From Mycobacterium terramassiliense (lineage in GTDB: Bacteria; Actinomycetota; Actinomycetes; Mycobacteriales; Mycobacteriaceae), in contig NZ_LT717700.1 of the NCBI RefSeq assembly GCF_900157385.1, positions 767,818-831,817 of the forward strand: a stretch of DNA of 64,000 bases. Reading direction: 5' to 3'. The notes under the pieces are model-generated. The model was not told the origin of the DNA and made no database searches. It was given only the letters and a program-made list of their open reading frames with translations. Within the stretch, counting starts at the first letter, position 1. Every line of letters starts with the position of its first letter. Below are positions 19,126 through 35,237 of this stretch, one piece after another. The position numbers and the translations under genes were made by a program.

Positions 19126-20064
19126 TCACACCCCCGAGGCTTTGCGGCCGTGGTCGCCGAACGGCTCGTCGCGATGCCGCACCGCCTCCCGAAAGCCGTG
19201 CTCGACCGCGTCGGCCACGAAGGCGTGCCCCTCGGGCGTGTGCCGCGCGACGCCGTCGAAGACCGTGCTGACCATCCTGCTGGTGGCCACACCCTGTTGC
19301 AGCAGGGCCGAATTGAGCGCCAGCTTGACCATGATCAGCTGGTTGACGGGCACCGCCGCGATCCGCTCCACCAGCCGCTCGGTGCGTTCGTCGAGGTCCT
19401 GCGGCTCAGGCGCCTCGACGGCCAGGCCCCACTCGGCGGCCTGCGCGCCGGTGATGCAATCGCCGGTGAGCAGCAGGCGTTTGGCGCGCTGATCGCCGAG
19501 CCGGTGTGCCCACAGGCCCGCCGCCGGGACGCCCCACACCCGGGTCGGCGGGTAGCCGATCTTGGCGTCGGCCGCGGCGATCACCTGATCGGCGTGCAGC
19601 GCGATGTCGGTGCCGCCGGCCACGCAGTAGCCGTGGATCTTCACCACCGTCGGCTTGTCGGCGTGCATCAGGCTGGAGAACCCGCGCACGAAGCGGCTCA
19701 TCATCTGGTAGTCGACCATCGGGTCCCACGGCTGGTCCGGCAGGTGGTTGGCCGCCTGGGTCTTGCCGTCCAGCACGGTGCCCTGGTACGCGCCCGTCCC
19801 GCCGGCCGAGCCGGTGCGATCGGCGTAGGCGCTCAGGTCGAAGCCCGCGCAGAAGCCCTCGCCGCGACCCGACACCAGGATGACGTGCACACCGGGGTCG
19901 AGGTCGGCGCGCTCGACCAACGCCGAGAGCTCCAGCGGGGTGTCCGCGACGATCGCGTTGCCCTTCTCGGGCCGGTTGAAGGTGATGCGCGCAACCCGGT
20001 CGGTGACCTCGTAGGTCATCGTCTTCAGGTTGTCGAAGTCGACCGGCCTGATCGCGTGAGTCAC
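19126..20064 (-). CDS. echA4: Enoyl-CoA hydratase/isomerase family protein EchA4
   Basis: A 312-residue crotonase with oxyanion-hole segments FCAGFDLSAYA and KIHGYCVAGGTDIALHADQVIAA. The present start is GTG-ACT-CAC at 20064; the same bases ATG-ACT-CAC occur 110 bases upstream at 20174, immediately after fadE8. A MIRU-like element appears to have duplicated the start region. Length with the GTG start equals that of Rv0673. Confidence 0.9.
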   Translation of the reverse strand: MTHAIRPVDFDNLKTMTYEVTDRVARITFNRPEKGNAIVADTPLELSALVERADLDPGVHVILVSGRGEGFCAGFDLSAYADRTGSAGGTGAYQGTVLDGKTQAANHLPDQPWDPMVDYQMMSRFVRGFSSLMHADKPTVVKIHGYCVAGGTDIALHADQVIAAADAKIGYPPTRVWGVPAAGLWAHRLGDQRAKRLLLTGDCITGAQAAEWGLAVEAPEPQDLDERTERLVERIAAVPVNQLIMVKLALNSALLQQGVATSRMVSTVFDGVARHTPEGHAFVADAVEHGFREAVRHRDEPFGDHGRKASGV

Positions 20065-20173
20065 GCGCGCCGCTCTCCCCCGCAAGCGGGAGGTGCCCCC
20101 ACCTCATCGCTACGTCCCCCTCGGCGCTCCGCGCCTGGGGGCGCCCCCACTGCATCGTCGCTGGCGTGAGTCA
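20054..20173 (-). repeat. MIRU-like repeat inserted at the echA4 start, with 10-bp duplication
   Basis: The decamer GCGTGAGTCA is present at both 20054-20063 and 20164-20173, bounding about 100 bases of GC-rich palindromes: CCCGC/GCGGG near 20079-20090, GGCGC/GCGCC at 20123-20135 and the 12-bp palindrome GGGGGCGCCCCC at 20137-20148. On the minus strand it opens with GCGACGATGCAG, shared with the repeats at 26025 and 56965. The old ATG (20174) now opens a 37-codon frame that ends in TGA overlapping the new echA4 GTG (GTGA). Confidence 0.7.
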
Positions 20174-20182
20174 TGTTGCGGC

Positions 20183-21820
20183 TCAGCCCTTTACCAGGGC
20201 CCGCTCCAGGATCGGCGCGAGGTCCAGCCCGGTCGGCATGGTGCCGAAGGCCCCGCCCCACCGGCCGTCGAGCCGCGTGGCCAGGAAGGCCTCGGCGACG
20301 GCGGGGTGCCCATGCCGCACCAGCAGCGAACCCTGCAGCGCCAGGCAGATGTCCTCGGCGACCTTGCGGGCCCGGTAGGCGATGTTGTCCGGCTCGCCCA
20401 GATCCTGGCGCAACCGCTCCACGTGCCCGCCCAGCCGCGGGTCCTGACCGGCCGACTGGGCCAGCTCCGCGAACAGCACCTCGACGCATTCGGGGCGAGT
20501 TGCCATGGCGCGCAACGTGTCCAGCGCACCGACGTTGCCGGAGCCCTCCCAGATGCCCATCAGCGGCGCCTCACGGTAGAGGCGCGGCATCCCGGAATCC
20601 TCGACGTAGCCGTTGCCGCCCAGGCATTCCAGCGCTTCGGCGGCGTGCGGGGTGGCGCGCTTGCACACCCAGTACTTGCTGGCCGCCAGGCCGATCCGGC
20701 GCAGCAGCGCCTCCGTGGCATCACCGCGCACCGCCTTGTCGGTGGCGCCGGCCATCCGCATCGCCACGATCGTGGCCGCCTCGGCCTCCACGGCCAGGTC
20801 CGCGAGCACGTTGCGCATCAGGGGCTGATCGATCAGGTAGGCGCCGAACGCCTTTCGGTGCTGCGCGTGGTGGATGGCGCGGGTCAGGCCGGTGCGCATG
20901 CTGGTCGCGCTGCCCAGCGTGCAGTCCAGCCGGGTCAGGTTGACCATCTCGATGATGGTCGGCACGCCGCGGCCCTCCTCGCCCACCAACCAGGCGACGG
21001 CGCCGTCGTACTCGACCTCGCTGGAGGCGTTGGCGTGGTTGCCGAGCTTGTCCTTGAGCCGCTGCAGGAACATCCGGTTGCGGGTGCCGTCGGGCAGCAC
21101 CCGCGGCAGCAGGAAGCAGGACAGCCCGCCGGGCGCCTGCGCCAGCACCAGGAAGAGGTCGCACATCGGCGCGGACGTGAACCACTTGTGGCCGGTCAGG
21201 CTGTACGTGCCGTCGCCGTTGGGGGTGGCCTGGGTGGTGCCGGCGCGCACGTCGGAGCCGCCCTGCTTCTCGGTCATCGACATGCCGGCGGTGACGCCGG
21301 CCTTGGTGGTCGCCAGTTTCAGCTCGGGGTCGTACACGCGACTGGTCAGCAGCGGCTCGTACACCGCGGCAAGTTCGGGGTTGAAGCGCAGCGCCGGAAC
21401 GACGGCATAGGTCATCGAGATCGGACAGGTGTGTCCGGGCTCGACGTTCCAGACCGACATCTTGGCGGCGCGCACCACGTGCGCGCCCGGCCGCTCGTCG
21501 GCCCACGGGGCCGCGTGGACACCGTGGGCGATCGCCGCGCGCATCAGCTCGTGGTAGGCCGGGTCGTACTCCACCTCGTCCACGCGGTGCCCGTACTGGT
21601 CGTGGGTGTGCAGCACGGGCCGGTTGCGATCGGCGAGCTCGCCCCACCGCTGGGCTTCGCGGGTGCCGGCGAGCGCCCCGAGCTCGGTCACCTCGTCGAC
21701 GCCCCACTGCCCGCCCTCGCGGATCAGGGCCTCGACGAGCACGGCGGACGTCGCGGGGTTGTGGTTGTCCAGGGTCGGGACCTGGTTGGTGACGACATGG
21801 GTGTCTGGCATGCCACTCAT
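20183..21820 (-). CDS. fadE8: Acyl-CoA dehydrogenase FadE8 (AidB-like)
   Basis: A 545-residue FAD acyl-CoA dehydrogenase of the AidB/isovaleryl subgroup, which has an extra N-terminal region and a longer C-terminus than ordinary FadE proteins. Typical motifs are MSMTEKQGGSDVRAGTT at about residue 185 and LTGHKWFTSAPMCDLF. ECLGGNGYVEDSGMPRLYREA near the C-terminus covers the region that holds the catalytic base in related enzymes. A second ATG at 21811 would give the 542 residues of Rv0672. It heads the operon with echA4, paaX and echA5. Confidence 0.92.
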   Translation of the reverse strand: MSGMPDTHVVTNQVPTLDNHNPATSAVLVEALIREGGQWGVDEVTELGALAGTREAQRWGELADRNRPVLHTHDQYGHRVDEVEYDPAYHELMRAAIAHGVHAAPWADERPGAHVVRAAKMSVWNVEPGHTCPISMTYAVVPALRFNPELAAVYEPLLTSRVYDPELKLATTKAGVTAGMSMTEKQGGSDVRAGTTQATPNGDGTYSLTGHKWFTSAPMCDLFLVLAQAPGGLSCFLLPRVLPDGTRNRMFLQRLKDKLGNHANASSEVEYDGAVAWLVGEEGRGVPTIIEMVNLTRLDCTLGSATSMRTGLTRAIHHAQHRKAFGAYLIDQPLMRNVLADLAVEAEAATIVAMRMAGATDKAVRGDATEALLRRIGLAASKYWVCKRATPHAAEALECLGGNGYVEDSGMPRLYREAPLMGIWEGSGNVGALDTLRAMATRPECVEVLFAELAQSAGQDPRLGGHVERLRQDLGEPDNIAYRARKVAEDICLALQGSLLVRHGHPAVAEAFLATRLDGRWGGAFGTMPTGLDLAPILERALVKG

Positions 21821-21858
21821 GTTACATTTCTTCGACAGTCGCACAAGAGCTGTAATGG

Positions 21859-22695
21859 TCAGCGGGCGTGGGCCGCGAAGAATTGCCACAGCGCCTGGCT
21901 GGCGAACGGCGGCCACTCGTGTCCGCCCCCGTCGACGGTGACCAGCACGACGGCGCGGCCCCCGGCGCATCCGGCCGTCGACGTCGTCACCGGGCCGCTG
22001 GCGGTGGCGGTGGGGGCGCCGCACTGATCGACGTTGCGCCAGAACGCATTCACGTCCGGCACCGACGGGCCGTTGATGACGCTGAAGCCCTGCCCGCCGC
22101 CGTACGGCACGAGCCGATCGGTGGTGCCGTGAATCTGCATGACCGACGTCGGGCGCGGGGCCCGGCACGCGTTCAGCTGCGTGCCGGCAACCGGGCCGAT
22201 CGCGGCGAAAATGTCGGTGGTGCACGCCAGCGTGAAGGACATGATGGCGCCGTTGCTCATGCCGGTGGCATAGACCCTGGCGGGGTCGACGCCCAGGTTC
22301 TTGGCGATGTCGGCGACGGCCGCGCGGATGAAGCCGACGTCATCGACGCCGTCCCGTCCGGAACGGCCGCAGCAGGTTTCCCCGTCGACGTTCCACGCCC
22401 GGCCGAGGCCATCCGGGTAGGCGACGAGGAACTTGCCCCAATCGGCCAGACCGTCCCATTGGTAATCCCTTTCGACCTGCCTGCCGCTGCCGGAGTAGCC
22501 GTGCATCACGACCACCAGCGGAGCCGAGGCGGGCAGGCCGACGGGCTTGTACAACCGGTAGCTGCGGTCGAGGCCCCCGACCTTGAGGTGGTGCAGGCTG
22601 GTGCCGTTCACGAAGCCCGCCGGCGGATCGGACCACGACGAGCAACCCGCGACCAGCAGAACCACTGCGACGAGCGCCGCGAGCCGACCGAGCAC
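21859..22695 (-). CDS. lpqP: Lipoprotein LpqP, esterase/PHB-depolymerase type
   Basis: A 278-residue alpha/beta-hydrolase with a lipoprotein signal ending LLVAGC (lipid Cys at about residue 18). The fold shows HGYSGSG, nucleophile elbow GMSNGA, an acid site in GTTDRLVPYGGG and a catalytic His in GGGHEWP. It resembles polyhydroxybutyrate depolymerase/feruloyl-esterase proteins. GTG at 22695 is chosen; CTG at 22710 overlapping the nfo stop (CTGA) is an alternative. Equivalent to Rv0671. Substrate unknown. Confidence 0.86.
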   Translation of the reverse strand: MLGRLAALVAVVLLVAGCSSWSDPPAGFVNGTSLHHLKVGGLDRSYRLYKPVGLPASAPLVVVMHGYSGSGRQVERDYQWDGLADWGKFLVAYPDGLGRAWNVDGETCCGRSGRDGVDDVGFIRAAVADIAKNLGVDPARVYATGMSNGAIMSFTLACTTDIFAAIGPVAGTQLNACRAPRPTSVMQIHGTTDRLVPYGGGQGFSVINGPSVPDVNAFWRNVDQCGAPTATASGPVTTSTAGCAGGRAVVLVTVDGGGHEWPPFASQALWQFFAAHAR

Positions 22696-22706
22696 GGGAC
22701 GGGAGA

Positions 22707-23471
22707 TCAGCTGCCGGTCTTTTCCCGCAGGAACGCGATGTCGTCCTTGCGGCCCTCGTCGGCGGTTTCGCAGATGACGGGGGCCCCCGCGGCCTTGACG
22801 ACCGCGGCGAGTAGCTCGGGGTCGATCTGGCCGGTGCCGAAGTTGGCGTGCCGGTCGGCGCCCGAGCCCGCCGCGTCGCGCGAGTCGTTGCAGTGCACCA
22901 GGTCGATGCGGCCGGTCAGCGCCTTGATCCGGTCGACCGCGTCGATCAGCTCCTCCCCCGCGGCCCACGCGTGGCAGGTGTCCAGGCAAAAGCCAATGCC
23001 CTTGTCCCCGATGCGATCCCACAGCCTGCCGATGGTGTCGAAATAGCGGGCCATCGCGTGGTCGCCGCCGGCGGTGTTCTCCAGGTACACCTGCACATCG
23101 GTTTCTAGGTAGTCCAGCGCCTTGACCCAGCGCTCGAAGCCGGCCTCCATGTCGTTGTCGTCGGCGTGACCGCCGTGCACGATCACCGCCGTCGCGTTGA
23201 TCTCCGAGGCCGCGTCGCAGGTGTCCTGCAGGATCTTGCGCGACGGGATGCGAATGCGGTTGTTCGCCGAGGCCACGTTGATGAGGTACGGCGCGTGGAC
23301 GTACAGCGGGATGGTCGACGCCTTGAGCGCCTCGGCGTCGTCGCGGGGCTTGGGCTTCTTCCAGCTCTGCGGGTTGCCGAGGAAGAACTGCACCGCGTCG
23401 GCGCCGTCGGCCTGCGCGGCGGCCAGGGGGTCGTCCTGGTGGACGTGCGAACCGATGAGCACGGTGGCCAT
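22707..23471 (-). CDS. nfo: Deoxyribonuclease IV (endonuclease IV)
   Basis: A 254-residue Zn-dependent AP endonuclease of base-excision repair. The TIM-barrel metal ligands are recognisable: GSHVHQDDP at the N-terminus, [31 protein letters not shown] and [22 protein letters not shown]. Starts with ATG. It is next to lpqP as in the Rv0670-Rv0671 pair and lies 30 bases downstream of the MalT-like gene. Confidence 0.95.
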   Translation of the reverse strand: MATVLIGSHVHQDDPLAAAQADGADAVQFFLGNPQSWKKPKPRDDAEALKASTIPLYVHAPYLINVASANNRIRIPSRKILQDTCDAASEINATAVIVHGGHADDNDMEAGFERWVKALDYLETDVQVYLENTAGGDHAMARYFDTIGRLWDRIGDKGIGFCLDTCHAWAAGEELIDAVDRIKALTGRIDLVHCNDSRDAAGSGADRHANFGTGQIDPELLAAVVKAAGAPVICETADEGRKDDIAFLREKTGS

Positions 23472-23501
23472 TGTAGTGAGCCGTGCCGACGGGGCCGCCC
23501 G

Positions 23502-25874
23502 CTAACCGAGCCCGGCGTCGACGAGCAGCTGCGGTAGCCCGTGTTGGGCGCACAGGGCGCGGACGGCCGCGATGTGGTCTCGCGCGTCGTGCGCCAGCCC
23601 GGCGGCGGTGAGGGTCTCGGCCAACAGCAGGCGCGCGTGCAGGGCCGCCAGCGGCCGGGCGGTCGGGTCGATCCCGCCGAGCAGGGCGCCGGCGCGCCGG
23701 CACGCCCGGTCGCGGTCGTCGCCGGCGCGGCTTCGCGAGAGCAGGCGGATGCCGGAGGCCTCGTCCAGCTCGGCGGTGACGGTGGCGATGCCGTTGGAAC
23801 CATGAAAGACCCGACGCACGGCCCGAAGCCGATCGGCCTCCGGCGAGGTGATCGGCAGCGCCAACCGGACCCGTTCGTGGTTGATGGCGGCCGCCAGCCG
23901 CGGCAACCGCAACTTCTCGGCCACCGTCATACCGGCGTCGAGGCGACCGGCCGCCGCATCGCGATGCCCCTGGGCGGCTTTGATTCTGGCGCTGACGGCG
24001 TATTGCGCCGCCAGGTAGTCGACGGCGCCGGCTTCGGGTCCGAGCCGGTAGCTCTCCTCGAGAAGATCCGCCGCCTCGGCGAATTCGCCCATCTCGTAGA
24101 GCAATTCGCCGAGAAGCGCCCCAGCGTGCCGCGCCGCTTGCGACTCCCGCCCCGCCGCCGCGCCGATTTCGAATGCTTTCCGGAAGCTGCTCAGCGCCCG
24201 CGGGATGTCGAGCTGGTGTCGAGCGGCGATCCCCGCCCAGCAGCTGTGGTACCCGGCGGCGACCCCCTCGTCGTAGGGCGCCGCCCACTCCAGGGCCCGA
24301 TGCGCCGCCTCGAAGTCGAAGCGGTAGATGCCCGCGAACGCCGCGACGGTTGCCGCCGCCTGGGGCAGCACCGGGCGCAGGGTCTTCGGCCTCGATATCA
24401 CCCGGGCCACCAGATGGGCCAGGCCTTCGACCCGGTCGGCGTTCATTTGGGCCACCGCCCGCAACACGTCGGCCTCCAGGGTCAGATCCGCCCGCGTCGC
24501 CTCGGGCAGGTCTGCCGCGGATATGGCGCCGGCGACGCGGTCGAGGGCAGCCTCGATGGCGACGGGGCGCTGCAGCAGAATATTGGCCGCCACCACGGAA
24601 AGGTTCAGCCGTGGCCGCGAATTCACCAGTTGCGGGGGCAGCTTGTCGATGATGCCGAGAAAGGTCGTCATGCGCGATCGGTTGACCGATCCAATCGTCC
24701 TGTCCCGCTCGACGAGGTCGACCGCCCGCATGGCCTCCCCCGCGGCCAGTGCGTGATCGACGGCGTAACTGAGGTAGCCGTGCTCGGCGAACCAGTCCGA
24801 GGCGGTGCGGTGCAGGCGTTTCAGGCGATCGGGATCGTCTCGCTCAAGCCGGCGCCGCAGGAATTCGGCGAACATCTGGTGGTAGCGAAACCACGGTGGG
24901 TCATCGTCTATGCGCCGCAGGAACAGGCCGCGTCGCTCGACGTCCTCGAGTACGTCCTGCCCGCCGCGGACCCCGGCCAACGCCGACGCGAGCTCCCCGC
25001 AGGTCCGTTCGGTGATCGACGTCGCAAAGAGAAACTCGAGCAATTCGGGCTCCAGCGTGTTGAGGACGTTTTCGGCGAGAAGTTCACCGATCACCTCGTT
25101 GTCCCCCGACATTCGGCGCAGCAGGCCGGCGGCGTCCCCATCGCCACGCAGCGACAGCCTCGCCAACTGCAGGGCGGCGGCCCACCCGTCCGTCGAGGCG
25201 GTCAAGGCCGCCACGTCGCTATCCGCCAACTGCAGCCCGGCAATGTCCTTCAGCAGCGCTTGCGCCTCGTCGGCATCGAAACGCAGTTTCTCACAATCGA
25301 TTTCGACCAGTTCGTCACGAAGTCGCAACTTACTCAACGGCAACCGGGCGCGCGACCAGCTGTTCACGATGAATTGCAGGTGATGAGAACCATGGTGGAT
25401 CAGGAAACGCAGAGCCTCGGTGGTCGCGCTGTGCGATACCCGCTGCCAGTCGTCGATCACCAGCGTGACCGGGGTACCGATCTGGTCGATCTCATCGATC
25501 AGCGACGTCAAGACGTAGCGCACCGCCTCCTCCCCGCGGTCTTCAAGGGCCTGCCCCAACGACGCGGCCACGGCGGGATGGACCCGTCGGATCGCCTCGA
25601 GCACATGCGCGAGAAACCACACCACGTTGTTGTCATCGTCGTCGACGGTCAACCAGGCCACCGCCACACCGGAGCTGCTCAGTTCCCCTCGCCACTGCTC
25701 CACCAGCGTGGTCTTGCCGAACCCCGAGGGCGCATAAACCAGGACCAGGCGTCGACGCCCGGCCGCGCGCAGAACGGCCATCAACTTGTGGCGAGTGACC
25801 AACGAGCGCACCGCGACCGGGGGGCGAAATTTCGTCGCCGGTGCCGGCGGCGCCTGTGAAGACAAGTCGCCCAT
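23502..25874 (-). CDS. MalT-like STAND ATPase lacking the LuxR HTH domain
   Basis: A 790-residue protein. The N-terminal P-loop NTPase has Walker A APSGFGKTTLVEQW (about 50-62) and Walker B VTLVIDDWQRV; a winged-helix/helical linker and a long TPR-like solenoid (about 400-770) follow. MalT-family LuxR regulators normally end in a helix-turn-helix of about 60-70 residues, but this product stops at LLVDAGLG. Only 30 bases separate it from nfo, so no detached HTH exists. It may be a truncated regulator or a signalling ATPase without DNA binding. It replaces Rv0669c at this position. Confidence 0.82.
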   Translation of the reverse strand: MGDLSSQAPPAPATKFRPPVAVRSLVTRHKLMAVLRAAGRRRLVLVYAPSGFGKTTLVEQWRGELSSSGVAVAWLTVDDDDNNVVWFLAHVLEAIRRVHPAVAASLGQALEDRGEEAVRYVLTSLIDEIDQIGTPVTLVIDDWQRVSHSATTEALRFLIHHGSHHLQFIVNSWSRARLPLSKLRLRDELVEIDCEKLRFDADEAQALLKDIAGLQLADSDVAALTASTDGWAAALQLARLSLRGDGDAAGLLRRMSGDNEVIGELLAENVLNTLEPELLEFLFATSITERTCGELASALAGVRGGQDVLEDVERRGLFLRRIDDDPPWFRYHQMFAEFLRRRLERDDPDRLKRLHRTASDWFAEHGYLSYAVDHALAAGEAMRAVDLVERDRTIGSVNRSRMTTFLGIIDKLPPQLVNSRPRLNLSVVAANILLQRPVAIEAALDRVAGAISAADLPEATRADLTLEADVLRAVAQMNADRVEGLAHLVARVISRPKTLRPVLPQAAATVAAFAGIYRFDFEAAHRALEWAAPYDEGVAAGYHSCWAGIAARHQLDIPRALSSFRKAFEIGAAAGRESQAARHAGALLGELLYEMGEFAEAADLLEESYRLGPEAGAVDYLAAQYAVSARIKAAQGHRDAAAGRLDAGMTVAEKLRLPRLAAAINHERVRLALPITSPEADRLRAVRRVFHGSNGIATVTAELDEASGIRLLSRSRAGDDRDRACRRAGALLGGIDPTARPLAALHARLLLAETLTAAGLAHDARDHIAAVRALCAQHGLPQLLVDAGLG

Positions 25875-25974
25875 CGATTCTCACCGTCCTTGACGACAGT
25901 AAATTCGGTGCGCCTGGAATTGACATGCCACGATACCGCGAATGACCCTGGGCCATCGTGCGATCGGGGCAACG

Positions 25975-26008
25975 AAAAAGCCCCGGGCCTGCGAAGGGGC
26001 CCGGGGCT
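25975..26008 (-). terminator. Intrinsic terminator of rpoB-rpoC
   Basis: An 11-bp perfect stem (AGCCCCGGGCC with GGCCCGGGGCT, 25979-26008) is followed on the minus strand by a run of five T residues. This is a classical rho-independent terminator, about 130 bases past the rpoC stop and beyond a duplicated repeat. Confidence 0.85.
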
Positions 26009-26024
26009 GTTTCGTGACTAGCCG

Positions 26025-26136
26025 ACTAGCGCCGATTGTCCGACTCCTCAGCGGCGCATAACGCGCCGCATCGTCGTCGAACTAGCGCCGATTGTCCGAC
26101 TCCTCAGCGGCGCATAACGCGCCGCATCGTCGTCGA
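26025..26136 (-). repeat. Tandem duplicate of a 56-bp MIRU-like repeat after rpoC
   Basis: Two identical 56-base copies (26025-26080 and 26081-26136) abut the rpoC stop; the copy boundary motif ACTAGC recurs at 26137, where CTA is the complement of the TAG stop. Each copy has a 7-bp stem (GCGGCGC/GCGCCGC, loop ATAAC) flanked by TGTCCGACTCCTC and GCATCGTCGTCG. The same flanks occur at 56965-57072 with a different stem. Confidence 0.85.
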
Positions 26137-26137
26137 A

Positions 26138-30112
<3,975 letters not shown>

Positions 30113-30128
30113 TTAGTAACTAAGTTGG

Positions 30129-33731
<3,603 letters not shown>

Positions 33732-33835
33732 TCACGCGCACAACTAAATAGCTAAGCCGCGGGTGGGGGCTCAGGCTAAGACCACAGTGTCAGGTGGCGG
33801 GTGAGGTGGGCAGGAAGTAGCCAGCGCAACGTCCA

Positions 33836-33864
33836 ACAATAGCGCAGGCGCGCGCATTCCTCAA
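33836..33864 (-). promoter_or_regulatory. Main sigma-A promoter of rpoB-rpoC
   Basis: TTGAGG (33859-33864) and TATTGT (33836-33841) are spaced by exactly 17 bases on the minus strand. The predicted start near 33829 gives a leader of about 200 bases. Confidence 0.7.
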
Positions 33865-33940
33865 CTACCCATGACCATCTGCCCAGGGACATCGGCGCTG
33901 GCTGGCAAATCGACTTTCCCGTAGGCACATGCTGCCCAAC

Positions 33941-33969
33941 AGACTGACCCGTTTACGTCCCGTCGTCAA
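33941..33969 (-). promoter_or_regulatory. Second possible rpoB promoter
   Basis: TTGACG (33964-33969) and CAGTCT (33941-33946) are 17 bases apart about 105 bases upstream of the main site. The -35 is good and the -10 is weak. Two tandem promoters would fit what is known for mycobacterial rpoB. Confidence 0.35.
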
Positions 33970-34057
33970 GAGGGCGGAGCGGCAAGTTGCGCCAAGTTAT
34001 CGCAAATTTCTCAGATGGGTACCGCCGGGTCAGGCCGCCGGGTTTGCGCGCGGCGGG

Positions 34058-35068
34058 CTAGCCGCCGAACTCGTTCGCCCGGTACTTGTGGGTGCCCTCC
34101 AGGTCGTCGAGGATCGCGGCCTGGGCCTTCTTGGGCAGCGTGTGCAGGATTTCGCGCACCCGGGCCTGGCGCCGAGCGACGGCCTTGCGCTCGGGCATCC
34201 CCGGCGTCGCGACGATCTGTGGCGGCACGCCCTCGATTTCCTCGACGCCGCCGTCGCGGTGGCCCGCATCGAGCAGCGCCTGCTCTTCGGCCATGGTCGC
34301 CTCGTCCTTCTCCTCGGACATGCCGATCGGCCCGATGCGCCGGCCGTTGAGGAACTGCCGCACCACCGGCTCGTCGCTGGTCAGCAGCACCTCCCGCGGG
34401 CCGAACATGACCAGCTTGCGGCGGAACAACATGCCCATGTTGTCCGGCACGGTGCGAGCGATGTTGATGTTGTGCGTCACGATCAGGACGGTGGCGTCGA
34501 TCTGAGCGTTGATGTCGAGAATCAGCTGGCTCAGGTAGGCCGTGCGGACCGGGTCCAGACCCGAGTCGGGCTCGTCGCACAGGATGATCTGCGGGTCCAT
34601 CACCAGCGCCCGGGCCAGGCTGGCGCGCTTGCGCATACCGCCGGAGATCTCGCCGGGAAACTTCTTCTCGTCGCCGCCCAGGCCCACCAGGGAAAGCTTC
34701 TCCATGACGATGTCACGGATCTCGCCTTCCTTCTTCTTGGTGTGCTCGCGCAACGGGAAGGCCGCGTTGTCGAACAGGTTCATCGAGCCGAACAGCGCGC
34801 CGTCCTGGAACATCACGCCGAACAGGGTGCGGATCTCGTAGAGCTCCTTGGCCGAGCACTCGAGGATGTCCGTGCCGTCGATCATGATCGAGCCGCGCTC
34901 GGGCCGCAGGAGGCCGATGAGGGACTTCAGGAAAACCGATTTGCCGGTACCCGACGGCCCCAGCAGGACGCTGACCTCGCCGCTGGGGATATCCAACGAC
35001 ACGTCTTCCCAAATCCTCGAGGGACCGAAGGACTTGGTCAGTCCCCTCACCTCGATAGCGACGCCCAT
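34058..35068 (-). CDS. mkl: MCE/Mla-type ABC transporter ATPase Mkl (MceG)
   Basis: A 336-residue ATPase that energises MCE lipid importers. Walker A is GPSGTGKS, the signature is ISGGMRKRASLA and Walker B is IILCDEPDSGLD; a C-terminal extension (MSEEKDEATMAEEQALLDAG) is typical of actinobacterial MceG. ATG at 35068 is chosen: GGAAGG stands six bases before it, and the upstream frame containing the M. tuberculosis-like MRYSDS start is shifted out of phase here, so that extension is not conserved. Corresponds to Rv0655. Confidence 0.93.
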   Translation of the reverse strand: MGVAIEVRGLTKSFGPSRIWEDVSLDIPSGEVSVLLGPSGTGKSVFLKSLIGLLRPERGSIMIDGTDILECSAKELYEIRTLFGVMFQDGALFGSMNLFDNAAFPLREHTKKKEGEIRDIVMEKLSLVGLGGDEKKFPGEISGGMRKRASLARALVMDPQIILCDEPDSGLDPVRTAYLSQLILDINAQIDATVLIVTHNINIARTVPDNMGMLFRRKLVMFGPREVLLTSDEPVVRQFLNGRRIGPIGMSEEKDEATMAEEQALLDAGHRDGGVEEIEGVPPQIVATPGMPERKAVARRQARVREILHTLPKKAQAAILDDLEGTHKYRANEFGG

Positions 35069-35237
35069 GGGAAATCCTTCCGTCGACGCTTGTGCCCGCC
35101 ACCTGCCCTTTTCTGTGGCATGAGTCACTGTAGCGCACGCTCGTGGGACCGCATCAGGGTTGGACAGCACCGCCGGCAAAAATTGGCCGACCTGATATCG
35201 GAGCCCGCGTCGCCGGTGGGCGTTATTGACGCGGGTG

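Noticed and set aside
35069..35138. N-terminal extension of Mkl starting MRYSDS
   Set aside because: That start is out of frame with the ATPase here, and GGAAGG precedes the ATG at 35068.
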